Position numbers and translations under genes: made by a program. A stretch of 63,882 nt of DNA from a virus. The stretch is taken from positions 1-63,882 of IMG/VR virus record IMGVR_UViG_3300017917_002193; one strand, 5' to 3'. The number at the start of each line of letters is the position of its first letter. Position 1 is the first letter of the stretch. Positions 7,718-16,010 of this stretch are shown here, one piece after another. Under the pieces are notes generated by a model, which did not search any database, was not told the DNA's origin, and saw only the letters and a program-made list of their open reading frames with translations.

Positions 7718-10168
7718 ATGAACATCCATGAGCTGTCAACCTATAATCTTGCTGATGCGGTAAAATTCCATGACCGCTTGAATCCGCGCCTATTTGGGCG
7801 CGATGAAAAACTTCTACCCGTAGTTAGACAAAAGCTCTTGGAGATCGCCGCAGATTTCCAAGAGTTTCTTGGTGTTGAGGATTTGCAAATCCAAGACATC
7901 ACAATATCAGGCTCCAACGCAGCCTACAGCTACACTCTACACTCAGACATAGACTTACACCTTGTGGTAGATCGTCCCAACGACGAAGTTTACCGCGAAT
8001 TGTTTGATGCTAAAAAATATCAATACAACGACGAGCACAACATCACCATTGGTGGTTATGATGTAGAGCTGTATGTACAAGACGCTGACCAAACACATGT
8101 AAGTCAGGGCATTTATTCAGTGCTGAATGATGACTGGATTTCAGTGCCCAAGCGACGTCGTGCTGATATTGATGACATGAGTGTGCGTCACAAGTACGAA
8201 GACATTGGTCACCGTGTAGAACAAGCCATTGAAAGCAATGACTTAGAGCGTGTAACAGCTACAATAGAGAAAGTTAAGCAGATTCGCAAAGCTGGTTTAG
8301 AAGCCAATGGCGAGTTTGGTCCTGAAAATCTTGCCTACAAAATGTTGCGCAAACAAGGCTACATTCAGCGACTGTTTGATCGTCGCAATGAATTGCGTGA
8401 CGCAGAACTCAGTTTGAACGAGCGCAAGAAAAAGAAAAAGCCACGTCAGAAGTATGGTGTGTTTGGCGGATACTGGTTCCCTGGTTTTGCTTACGCTGGT
8501 CAAGATCATGCCGCTGGCACCGAAGGTGGTGGGGATGGTGGCGGGGAAAGCATACGTGAAGCCAGCACGCCTGATGGGGTCAGCGCCACCACTTGCATGT
8601 TCTTGAACGAAGAACCCGAAACTCGTGCATTGCTGGAAAAGTTTATTCAGTATGTTGCTGGTCGTCTGGAAATCAAAGACATGCCACACATTGAGTTGCA
8701 TGACGATTCCAACTGGAGCGAAGGCAACACCAGCTTTGGTAGATTTGATCCTGACACTCATACATTACATGTAAGCTTGCCCAATCGTCACATTCTAGAT
8801 ATCATGCGCACCACAGCACATGAACTAGCACATTGCCGTCAACACGAAATTGAACCCTTGCCCGACAATGCTGGAGAAACTGGCAGTGGCTGGGAAAACG
8901 AAGCGCATGCTGTGGCCGGTATTATCATGCGTGATTTTACTGATCAGCATCCTGAATATTTCAATAGCGACAATGTTGAAGCCAACGAAGTCGACGAAGG
9001 CATAAAATCAAAACTGGCTGCGGGTGCATTGGGCGCCGCTTTGGCATTGGGTGCTGGTGGTGCCAAAGCACAAACAGTTGGGCATGCATTGGGAGCCGCA
9101 GTAGACACAGCTCGAGTAGTACAGTCGCTTAAAAACATGGGCTGGAGTGGTGCTAGAGAAGACTTATCACAAGAAATTAAAAACTACAGCCGTGCGCTGG
9201 GTGGTGACGCCAATGCGCAAAATCAAAGCTGGCTGTATCGTCAACAACAACGTCAAGGCACATTGCCACAGCAAGCACAACCAAGTGATCAGCAAGCTCA
9301 AGACGATTTTGAAGCATACAAAAAAGATTATTATCGTAAAAAAGCTGAGTTTGACAAGCGTTTTCAACAAAACGAATCAGCGTCAGGGTACATTCCTACA
9401 AAGCGTCAAGCAAAAGATCCACGTTACAGCACGGCGCTGACAGTGGATATCAAGCCTGGTGAAGTAGGTAGACAAGCCAACAAAATGGCGTTGAAAACTG
9501 ACAGTCAAGGCAAACCTGCGCTGTTGATGAAAACTGCAAACTTACGAGAAGGTCTGAGTTTGCAAGAAAGACTAGAACAAGAATTGTCTAGATTAAACAA
9601 AGACAATCCTTACGAATTTATTGACCCACGCAACAAGCCTGCACCGGCCAACAAATATGGTATGAACGGACATGTTGATGAAGATTACAGTGCTGACAAT
9701 CCTCCAGGACCAGAAAGCAAACCCACCATGCCCAAGGGCACTTTGCGTGTAGATGTGTCTGACATGTATGACTGGTATAAACTAGGAACGCACATTAGCA
9801 ATATGAAAGGGCTTGGCCAGCATGACTTTGGCTCAGGACCTCCCAGTACTATTGTTAGCTTCGGGGACGAAGATACTGAACACGAATTCATTGGGGACTT
9901 AGAAGCCACAGGGCTAGATGTCACAGACATTGATCCCAAGGATCCAAAAAAGCGTCCGGGCAAAACAATCAAAACTGATCCCACATACAATGTAGATGAA
10001 AACTTTGCCGATGGCAAAAACCCAGGTCGCAAGGGCCTGGCCAAGCGAGTGGGCGTGGACTGCAAACAGCCTGTGAGTAAGCTTCGTAGCATTGCCAAGA
10101 ATAGTTCAGGCGAAAAGCAAAGAATGGCACATTGGTGTGCCAACATGAAATCAGGTAAGAAAAAATGA
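7718..10168 (+). CDS. Nucleotidyltransferase / zinc metallopeptidase fusion, probable virion protein
   Basis: 816 aa. Residues about 55-170 carry a nucleotidyltransferase motif (ISGSNAAYSYTLHSDIDLHL, with Asp77 and Asp79). A Lys-rich linker and Gly-rich segment follow. Residues about 290-410 hold a zinc peptidase site, HELAH (368-372), with a downstream Glu-rich helix that could give the third ligand. About 430-450 is an Ala/Gly-rich hydrophobic stretch; the middle is Gln-rich. The tail (about 765-816) is a basic, two-cysteine module. The mosaic of enzyme and packaging-like modules suggests a protein delivered with the DNA, but that is inference. It overlaps the next gene by 4 bases. Confidence 0.78.
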   Translation: MNIHELSTYNLADAVKFHDRLNPRLFGRDEKLLPVVRQKLLEIAADFQEFLGVEDLQIQDITISGSNAAYSYTLHSDIDLHLVVDRPNDEVYRELFDAKKYQYNDEHNITIGGYDVELYVQDADQTHVSQGIYSVLNDDWISVPKRRRADIDDMSVRHKYEDIGHRVEQAIESNDLERVTATIEKVKQIRKAGLEANGEFGPENLAYKMLRKQGYIQRLFDRRNELRDAELSLNERKKKKKPRQKYGVFGGYWFPGFAYAGQDHAAGTEGGGDGGGESIREASTPDGVSATTCMFLNEEPETRALLEKFIQYVAGRLEIKDMPHIELHDDSNWSEGNTSFGRFDPDTHTLHVSLPNRHILDIMRTTAHELAHCRQHEIEPLPDNAGETGSGWENEAHAVAGIIMRDFTDQHPEYFNSDNVEANEVDEGIKSKLAAGALGAALALGAGGAKAQTVGHALGAAVDTARVVQSLKNMGWSGAREDLSQEIKNYSRALGGDANAQNQSWLYRQQQRQGTLPQQAQPSDQQAQDDFEAYKKDYYRKKAEFDKRFQQNESASGYIPTKRQAKDPRYSTALTVDIKPGEVGRQANKMALKTDSQGKPALLMKTANLREGLSLQERLEQELSRLNKDNPYEFIDPRNKPAPANKYGMNGHVDEDYSADNPPGPESKPTMPKGTLRVDVSDMYDWYKLGTHISNMKGLGQHDFGSGPPSTIVSFGDEDTEHEFIGDLEATGLDVTDIDPKDPKKRPGKTIKTDPTYNVDENFADGKNPGRKGLAKRVGVDCKQPVSKLRSIAKNSSGEKQRMAHWCANMKSGKKK

Positions 10169-10647
10169 GAGCCCGTGAATTCCTTGACGAATTAAAAATA
10201 GACAATCGCGGTGGCCTGGGTGCAGTGCCCAACAACCAAGACATTGATTACTTTGGCTTGCGTGTAGCCATGAAGCCCAGCATGTTTTTAAAGTTATCAC
10301 TGCCACTGGACGCCAACCAACCCGACGAAGCAGAAACCATACAGTATATTGCCAAGAATCTTGACACACAGGGCATTGGTGCACCATTCTTGGAAGTGGC
10401 ATTTCCCGCTGAGTGGGATGAAGGTGTATTCAAGAATCCAGCACAAGTCAAAGGTCACGACGGTCGTCACAGAATGTATGCTATTATGCAACAGCAAGGT
10501 GATGATCCTGTAGAGGTACATATATTTCCACGAGGTGGTATGCGTCGCAGAGACATTACACCTGAAATGATTGATGCACTGCGCCAAGGCATAGTTGGCC
10601 AGCGCGGTAGTTATGTATCGGGACCAATATTTGGAGAAGCAGAATGA
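10165..10647 (+). CDS. ParB-like fold protein with prohead-targeting-like N-terminus
   Basis: 160 aa. The first residues, MRAREFLDEL, resemble a T4 capsid targeting sequence. The core has KGHDGRHRMYAI (about 98-109), reminiscent of the GxxRxxA motif of ParB/Srx-type CTP- or ATP-binding domains, then an Arg-rich strand. The ATGA overlap on one side and a 4-base overlap on the other tie it to the metallopeptidase and gp88-like genes. Enzymatic activity is unproven. Confidence 0.7.
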   Translation: MRAREFLDELKIDNRGGLGAVPNNQDIDYFGLRVAMKPSMFLKLSLPLDANQPDEAETIQYIAKNLDTQGIGAPFLEVAFPAEWDEGVFKNPAQVKGHDGRHRMYAIMQQQGDDPVEVHIFPRGGMRRRDITPEMIDALRQGIVGQRGSYVSGPIFGEAE

Positions 10648-11801
10648 AAATTAGAACCATTGTAGAAGCCGCAGAAGGCATTCGTAGACTGGGCGGTTTC
10701 CCGGTCAAAGTAATAAACGTAGAACAAAGCGGCGAACAGATTGACGAGCTCAAACTAGACGCACCCAGTCGTCGTATTTCACGTGATGAACTGCAAGGCT
10801 ATGCTGACCGTATCAAAACTGGCACCAAGACCAAGCGTGACAAATTTGCCCCCATTATTCACGGTTCAAACATCAAAGCCATTACAAAAGATGATGGCGG
10901 CACTGAGTGGGACTTGGATGACTTGGCCACTCAAATCACCACACGTCCACGAGCTATTCTAGGCACCAATGCCAAGATGGAAAAGTCAGCCACAGAAGGC
11001 GAAATAATTTATGACTTAACACTGCCTGCGCTGAGTGGCATTGTGGTAGACGAAGAAACAGGGGATTTTGTAGAGATCACAACGTGTCCCGGTGCTGGGC
11101 AATGTCAACTATTCTGCTATGCTAGAAAAGGTGGCTATGTTATGTTCCCCGCTAGCTCAATGAGTGCGGCACAAGCACTGAACTTCCTGGTCAATGACCC
11201 CGATGGTTACATGGCCAAAGTAAATCAAGAAATTGCCACAATCAAACGAAAGACTGACAAAGTAGGAATTCAACTTGTTGTGCGCTGGCACGATGCTGGC
11301 GACTTCTTTAGCAAAGACTATCTCAATCTAGCATTTAAAATTGCAGAGCAAAACCCCGAAGTCAAGTTCTATGCATACACCAAGATTGCTGATGTTGCCA
11401 CTGGTGCCAAGCCTGACAACTTTATCATCAACTTCTCAAGCGGTAGCAAGCGTGGCGAAGAAAAGAAGATTGAATTCCACAAATCACAGGGCAATGTTGT
11501 CAAGCAAGGCGTAACAGTGCCCAAGGACATGTTCTTTGACTTGATTGCACGACAGGGTAACAAGCTGATCAAAGACGCTAAAGGTCGTACACAATTCCGT
11601 GATGACGCTGCCTTGGAAGAATTCAAACAACGTTTGGCACAAAAATACAATGTGCCCGTGGATTCTATTATCACGTATGACCAAATGCTGTCAACTCCAG
11701 TAGGCGCTGAGCCTCGTTGGAATGTTATTGTACAACCTGGCGCAGGTGACCGTGCAGCCAACCGCAAGGATGTGATAGACAGTTACTTGATGTTCCACTG
11801 A
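10644..11801 (+). CDS. Gp88-like cysteine-motif protein
   Basis: 385 aa. The N-terminus MKIRTIVEAAEG resembles a prohead-core targeting peptide with a cleavage-like site IVE/A. The central part has CPGAGQCQLFCYARKGGYV (Cys148, 154, 158), the hallmark of phage gp88-like proteins, followed by VRWHDAGDFFS and a (beta/alpha)-rich region. The cysteines probably hold a metal or Fe-S cluster; the reaction is unknown. Family naming is from memory of mycobacteriophage gp88 and should be confirmed by profile search. Confidence 0.7.
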   Translation: MKIRTIVEAAEGIRRLGGFPVKVINVEQSGEQIDELKLDAPSRRISRDELQGYADRIKTGTKTKRDKFAPIIHGSNIKAITKDDGGTEWDLDDLATQITTRPRAILGTNAKMEKSATEGEIIYDLTLPALSGIVVDEETGDFVEITTCPGAGQCQLFCYARKGGYVMFPASSMSAAQALNFLVNDPDGYMAKVNQEIATIKRKTDKVGIQLVVRWHDAGDFFSKDYLNLAFKIAEQNPEVKFYAYTKIADVATGAKPDNFIINFSSGSKRGEEKKIEFHKSQGNVVKQGVTVPKDMFFDLIARQGNKLIKDAKGRTQFRDDAALEEFKQRLAQKYNVPVDSIITYDQMLSTPVGAEPRWNVIVQPGAGDRAANRKDVIDSYLMFH

Positions 11802-11802
11802 T

Positions 11803-12447
11803 ATGAGAGCTAGTGAATTATTATCTGAGGGGTTAAATCATCCTGTTATTGTAGTGGACGTACAACCTGCGTATGAACAATACAATCCGCAAGTATGTCA
11901 AAAAATTGTTGATTTTGTGCAAAAGCAAACTGGGCCTGTGCTAATGTTTGTCAATGCAGAACAAGATGGTATGACAGATGATACTATCGAAAGTATTCGT
12001 TACTGGTGGGAAGAAAAAGCAGGTGTTGACTATGACGAGTATGACAACGATCCTGCATACACTGGGCCCATTAATTGGAACAGATTTACTATAGTTGATA
12101 AAGGATATGGCTGGTTTAGACCTTGGATGGACCAGAGAGTGCAACCCAAGTTTATTATTCAATTAATTCGCTATATGTACCAACACAAGTTAAATGACAT
12201 TCGTGATGATATAGATGGGGTGTATCAATACATGACACACAATCCAGTGGGCAACGAGATTGTTGATTGGCAAGATTGGATGGAAGACGAGCCGTTTGTT
12301 ATCAACTGGACCAGTGTTGCACAATTAAAGCGTTTTAACGGTGCTTACTTAGTGGGCGGTGGACGGGAAGAATGCTTGCGAGAAGTTGAATTGTTGATGA
12401 ATGCATTTAACATTCGTTACAAACGAATTGACAGCTTGGTATATTAA
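11803..12447 (+). CDS. Unknown protein with targeting-like N-terminus and isochorismatase-like start
   Basis: 214 aa. MRASELLSEG matches the targeting-peptide pattern (LSE/G). After it, HPVIVVDVQPAYEQYNP resembles the first strand of isochorismatase-like hydrolases (VVDVQ), but no catalytic Cys or Lys motif is clear. The last part, YLVGGGREECLREVELLMNA, looks like the closing strand and helix of a Rossmann-type sheet. It starts one base after the gp88-like stop. Function unknown. Confidence 0.68.
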   Translation: MRASELLSEGLNHPVIVVDVQPAYEQYNPQVCQKIVDFVQKQTGPVLMFVNAEQDGMTDDTIESIRYWWEEKAGVDYDEYDNDPAYTGPINWNRFTIVDKGYGWFRPWMDQRVQPKFIIQLIRYMYQHKLNDIRDDIDGVYQYMTHNPVGNEIVDWQDWMEDEPFVINWTSVAQLKRFNGAYLVGGGREECLREVELLMNAFNIRYKRIDSLVY

Positions 12448-12448
12448 T

Positions 12449-12467
12449 CTGCTACTAAATATAGCAG
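12449..12467 (+). promoter_or_regulatory. Hairpin containing a TAAATA late promoter core
   Basis: CTGCTA (12449-12454) / TAGCAG (12462-12467) flank TAAATA (12456-12461), 19 bases before the polyprotein ATG at 12481. Confidence 0.4.
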
Positions 12468-12480
12468 TGAGAACAACATT

Positions 12481-15114
12481 ATGCTATTAACAAACTTATT
12501 TGAATCTGCTCTACGAGACAAAGAAGACTTGCAAGCCAAGCGCAAAGCCATTCAGGACATTCAAATGGATCCCAATACCCATAAAGATCCTGAGCTTAAA
12601 AAAGAGCTTGCTCGACGCAAAGCTGACTTGGAAAAAGAAGCCAAGAAAAAAGGTCTTGCAGAAAGTGCCGAAAATTTAAACATTGGTGACGATGTTATCA
12701 TCACTGGCAATGTACAGTACAACGGTGCAACCGGTGTTATCAAAGACTTTGGGCGCGACAATCGTTTTGTCATAGTTGATTTGTACAATCATGGCCCACA
12801 CAGTTTTCACAGTTCAGATGTAAGTTATAACGATTACGCAGACAGCGATGAGGAAGAAGCAGATCGGTATGATCGCGACGAAGATTTCCGTGACTATGTG
12901 AGCCGCACTGAAACAGACGAAGCCAGTGACATTTCTGGATTGCTGGCTGCTAATCAGTACAACAAAGTATTCCGTATCACAGCTGAACTAGCCGAAGGCG
13001 GCGTTAAAAAGTTTAAAGTGCGAGCTCAAAGCGAGCGTGTTGCTCGTGAGAAGTTTCTCAAGCATGCCAGCATGGCAAAGATCCTCAAAGTAGAAGATAT
13101 CACAGACATTAGCGAGAGTCTTGCTGATGAGTTCATGAAGATGGCACGTGAAAAAGGTTACAATCCTAGACTACGTGGTACACCTGATGAAGAACGTGCC
13201 CGTACAGATGCAATGTTAAAGCAACGTGCCGCAGATCGTGCAGCCGCACCCAAACCGGCTGGCCCAACACCAGAAGAACGTGCCGAACTAGAAAAGCAGT
13301 TGGCAGCGTTGGAAGCCATGTATGATCCCAATTACGACTACAGCGATGACTACAGCGTTTGGAAGAAGCATCACGAAATTTCCAAGCGCATCTCTGCTAT
13401 TAAAAAGCAACTAGGCGAAGGCTTGCGTGATCCCAAAGACAATCCTTGCTGGAAAGGGTACCACCCTGTGGGTACTAAAAAGAAAGCAGGACGCACTGTT
13501 CCTAACTGTGTGCCTAATGCCAACGAAGGTGTGGCGGAAGACCAGTTAGATGAAATCAGTCAAGATACTGCTAGAAGTTATGCTCAAAAGGCAACCCAAA
13601 GTAAAAAAGACTTAACTAACCAAACATATCGCAAGGGTGCAGACACTGATAAGTTGAACAAGAAAATTCAAAATCGTCAGCAAGGTTTGAATCGTGCCCA
13701 TACTGATAAGCGTTATTACAAAGACGAGTTGGGTGTGGCGGAAGGCTCGGAACAAGTTTATCGAGTATTGGCCGTTGACAAGAGCAACGCACTGTCCAAG
13801 CAAGTGAAGTTGAAAGTAAAAGCCAGTTCATTGGATGAAGTGTTTGAACGATTGGCAATCAATGATTGGTATCCATTGGAAATCAACGGTGTAGAAGTAA
13901 TCAACGGCAAGCGCCTAAAGCAAGGTGTGGCGGAAGGCTCACTAGAGGAAATGAACCGTAGAGGGTTCTTAAAAGGATTGGCTGGTGCTGGAGCAGCCTT
14001 GGCTGCAGGTGGCGCGATAGCAAAAGGTTACAATCCGATCTATGCTGAGAAGAAGAAAAAAGAACGAGAAGAACGAGAAAAGGCTCGGCCCGAACAACCG
14101 GGCAACCATCAACAAATACCAAAACCAAAACCACGTGATAGTTATAACTCTATACCGAAGGAAGGTGTGGCGGAAGGCTTGTTGAACGAAGGCCAATATG
14201 AAATGATGATGAGTAATGGGCAAGTAAAAAAGTTCATTGCCAAAGACGATGCTGATGCCAAACGCATTGCCGCCGGACACGGTGCTAAAAGTGTTATTAA
14301 ACTAAGAGGTGGTGTTCCTGCTGGTAAAGTGGCAGAGCAAGGTGTAGCGGAAGGCAAGGAAGATAAGATTGCCCAACTAAAGAAAGACTATGATACAGCA
14401 GTTCATTGGAGCAAAAATGAAACAAGCCCACAAAAGCGTGAGGCTGCTCGTCAAAAGGCTGAGAAGATCAAACGTCACTTAGATACACAATATAAGCAAG
14501 GTGTAGCGGAAGGCATTTTTGGTTTAACTTCTAAAGAAAAAGCCAAGATACAATACGTCACTGCTAAGATTAGTGATATTCCTGGCAATTGGGATCACAA
14601 GAATCAACAATACACCGAAAGAGGTTTGGCAGATTTAAAGAGTGTAATGAAGAATGAAAAGTATCTAAAGTATGCGTTATCTCTAACCAGCGATGATTTT
14701 GAAGCAGAAGGTGTGGCGGAGGGTGCCAACATTGTTGGCCAAGATAGTGATTTAGATCAACAGGTGTTTACATTGAATGTCGACGGTAAAACAGTTTTGT
14801 TTACCTACTGGGATTATGAAAACAATTTCCAAAGCCCAGACATCAAAGACATCTATCAACAGGCTCGGGAACAGTTGGGCAAAAAACTATCACCAGAACA
14901 GATCAAAGCAGTTGCTCGCAGTGTATTTAAATCGTTCAAGCAAGGTGTGGCGGAAGGCGAAAAGGTTGGCAACATGGATGCTGATAAGTTTGATGCTGCC
15001 ATGGCTCGTCTTAAAAAGTTAGCCGGTGCCGGGCCACTAAAAACAGTGTGGGATCCACAAAAACGTGTGTACAAGAATGTACCAGTAGCACAACAGCCCA
15101 AGGATAAAAAATGA
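12481..15114 (+). CDS. Multidomain virion protein with GVAEG repeats (candidate cleavable polyprotein)
   Basis: 877 aa. The start, MLLTNLFESALRDK, fits a prohead-targeting peptide (LFE/S). Residues about 60-350 contain an SH3-like beta module, a KFKVRAQSERVAREKFLKH-type beta-alpha-beta module, a helical Glu/Arg region, and NPCWKGYHPVGTKKKAGR with a matching Cys. From residue 350 eight GVAE[GD] repeats separate seven unrelated segments of about 53-80 aa. One segment begins with a twin-arginine-like stretch, NRRGFLKGLAGAGAALAAGG. In T4, the gp21 protease cuts after (L/I)xE; VAE/G is close to that. I infer processing during head maturation. No enzyme domain is recognised. Confidence 0.8.
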   Translation: MLLTNLFESALRDKEDLQAKRKAIQDIQMDPNTHKDPELKKELARRKADLEKEAKKKGLAESAENLNIGDDVIITGNVQYNGATGVIKDFGRDNRFVIVDLYNHGPHSFHSSDVSYNDYADSDEEEADRYDRDEDFRDYVSRTETDEASDISGLLAANQYNKVFRITAELAEGGVKKFKVRAQSERVAREKFLKHASMAKILKVEDITDISESLADEFMKMAREKGYNPRLRGTPDEERARTDAMLKQRAADRAAAPKPAGPTPEERAELEKQLAALEAMYDPNYDYSDDYSVWKKHHEISKRISAIKKQLGEGLRDPKDNPCWKGYHPVGTKKKAGRTVPNCVPNANEGVAEDQLDEISQDTARSYAQKATQSKKDLTNQTYRKGADTDKLNKKIQNRQQGLNRAHTDKRYYKDELGVAEGSEQVYRVLAVDKSNALSKQVKLKVKASSLDEVFERLAINDWYPLEINGVEVINGKRLKQGVAEGSLEEMNRRGFLKGLAGAGAALAAGGAIAKGYNPIYAEKKKKEREEREKARPEQPGNHQQIPKPKPRDSYNSIPKEGVAEGLLNEGQYEMMMSNGQVKKFIAKDDADAKRIAAGHGAKSVIKLRGGVPAGKVAEQGVAEGKEDKIAQLKKDYDTAVHWSKNETSPQKREAARQKAEKIKRHLDTQYKQGVAEGIFGLTSKEKAKIQYVTAKISDIPGNWDHKNQQYTERGLADLKSVMKNEKYLKYALSLTSDDFEAEGVAEGANIVGQDSDLDQQVFTLNVDGKTVLFTYWDYENNFQSPDIKDIYQQAREQLGKKLSPEQIKAVARSVFKSFKQGVAEGEKVGNMDADKFDAAMARLKKLAGAGPLKTVWDPQKRVYKNVPVAQQPKDKK
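13528..14958 (+). repeat. Eight interspersed 15-base repeats coding GVAEG
   Basis: Copies start at 13528, 13732, 13924, 14164, 14341, 14500, 14710 and 14944. Four are exactly GGTGTGGCGGAAGGC; two differ only by GTA for GTG; the first ends GAC and the seventh is GCGGAGGGT. Most are preceded by CAA or GAA. Spacing is 159-240 bases, always a multiple of three. The segments between them are unrelated. Codon identity is higher than protein constraint alone requires. Confidence 0.92.
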
Positions 15115-15233
15115 GAACTTATACATTCACTCATACCAACGCTGATGGCAGCAAACGTGTTGAAGTCATTGAAGCCAAAACAGTAACCGAAGCATTGGCT
15201 ATCTATCGTCAACGTCTCAAAGAAACTATCTAA
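15111..15233 (+). CDS. Small protein of unknown function
   Basis: 40 aa beginning MRTYTFTHTNADGSKRVEVIEA and ending RQRLKETI: a beta hairpin followed by one helix. ATGA overlap with the polyprotein gene and TAATG overlap with the next gene support translation. No motif is recognised. Confidence 0.6.
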   Translation: MRTYTFTHTNADGSKRVEVIEAKTVTEALAIYRQRLKETI

Positions 15234-15514
15234 TGAGAGCAATTGAGTTTACAGAAGATTTGTTAGGCGTACAAGAACGTCGTGCCAGACGTGCTGGTGC
15301 AAGACCCACACGTGGGCATGAGCCAGTGGAACGCTATCACAAAAAACCCAGTCGCGAAGAACTAGACGAACTTAGCTTTTTAGGCAGTGAATGTACCAAG
15401 GACTGTTCAGGCCACCGTGCTGGATATGCTTGGTACAAACGCAAAGGCTACGAACCTGCGTCATGGTCTCCTAGCTTTAACAAAGGTGCCGCACTGGCCA
15501 AAGCAGGTAGATAA
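15233..15514 (+). CDS. Small Cys-containing basic protein with targeting-like N-terminus
   Basis: 93 aa. MRAIEFTEDLLG resembles a capsid targeting peptide. An Arg-rich stretch follows (about 16-27), then SECTKDCSGHRAGYAWYKRKG (about 50-70), a compact motif found in several virion-type proteins of marine T4-like phages (from memory). It is strongly basic and probably DNA-binding inside the head. It shares one base with its upstream neighbour. Confidence 0.7.
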   Translation: MRAIEFTEDLLGVQERRARRAGARPTRGHEPVERYHKKPSREELDELSFLGSECTKDCSGHRAGYAWYKRKGYEPASWSPSFNKGAALAKAGR

Positions 15515-15515
15515 C

Positions 15516-15923
15516 ATGAGAAACTGGATTAATTTATTAGAAGCTGTGGAAAAAGGTTGTCCACCAGCCACACAAAGCATTGAATTAAATTTAAAGAATC
15601 GTCAGAAAGCCATAGACGAATATAGATACGGCCCACTGGATCCCAACGAGCCCAACGAAGAATTTTGGCAAGCCAAGGCCGAGGAATGGAATATCAGCGA
15701 CCCCGACGATGCCAAAACAGCACGTTGCGGAAACTGTGCAGCCTTTGACATGACAGACAAGATGATGGATTGTATGGCACGGGGCATCGGTGCAGAACCT
15801 GGATCAGATCCACAGGATACCATTGATGCTGGGCACTTAGGCTACTGCAAGTTTTTGAAATTCAAATGTGCGGCCAAACGCACTTGTGATGCATGGGTCG
15901 AAGGAGGCCCAATCCGTGACTAA
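15516..15923 (+). CDS. Cys-rich protein with targeting-like N-terminus
   Basis: 135 aa starting at ATG 15516, just after the previous stop; a longer start at 15387 lies inside that gene and is rejected. MRNWINLLEAVEKG fits the targeting pattern (LLE/A). The C-terminal half has RCGNCAAF, a central MDC, GYCKFLKFKC and RTCDAW, seven cysteines arranged like a small metal or Fe-S site. Function unknown. Confidence 0.72.
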   Translation: MRNWINLLEAVEKGCPPATQSIELNLKNRQKAIDEYRYGPLDPNEPNEEFWQAKAEEWNISDPDDAKTARCGNCAAFDMTDKMMDCMARGIGAEPGSDPQDTIDAGHLGYCKFLKFKCAAKRTCDAWVEGGPIRD

Positions 15924-15993
15924 TAACAACTATCCAGTTTATCCCGAGGATGACGGTACTGACCGTCCAAGAAATCCTTACTCGCCCGTCTAA
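15916..15993 (+). CDS. Very short GTG-initiated ORF
   Basis: 25 aa, Pro/Asn/Tyr-rich (ends RPRNPYSPV). A perfect AGGAGG (15902-15907) lies 8 bases before the GTG, which is what supports it. It overlaps the upstream stop by 8 bases. No homology is claimed. Confidence 0.45.
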   Translation: MTNNNYPVYPEDDGTDRPRNPYSPV

Positions 15994-16010
15994 GCACGAT
16001 ACATAAGTGC

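Noticed and set aside
13528-14958. CRISPR array
   Set aside because: Repeats are only 15 bases, spacers are 144-225 bases, and everything is in one open reading frame.
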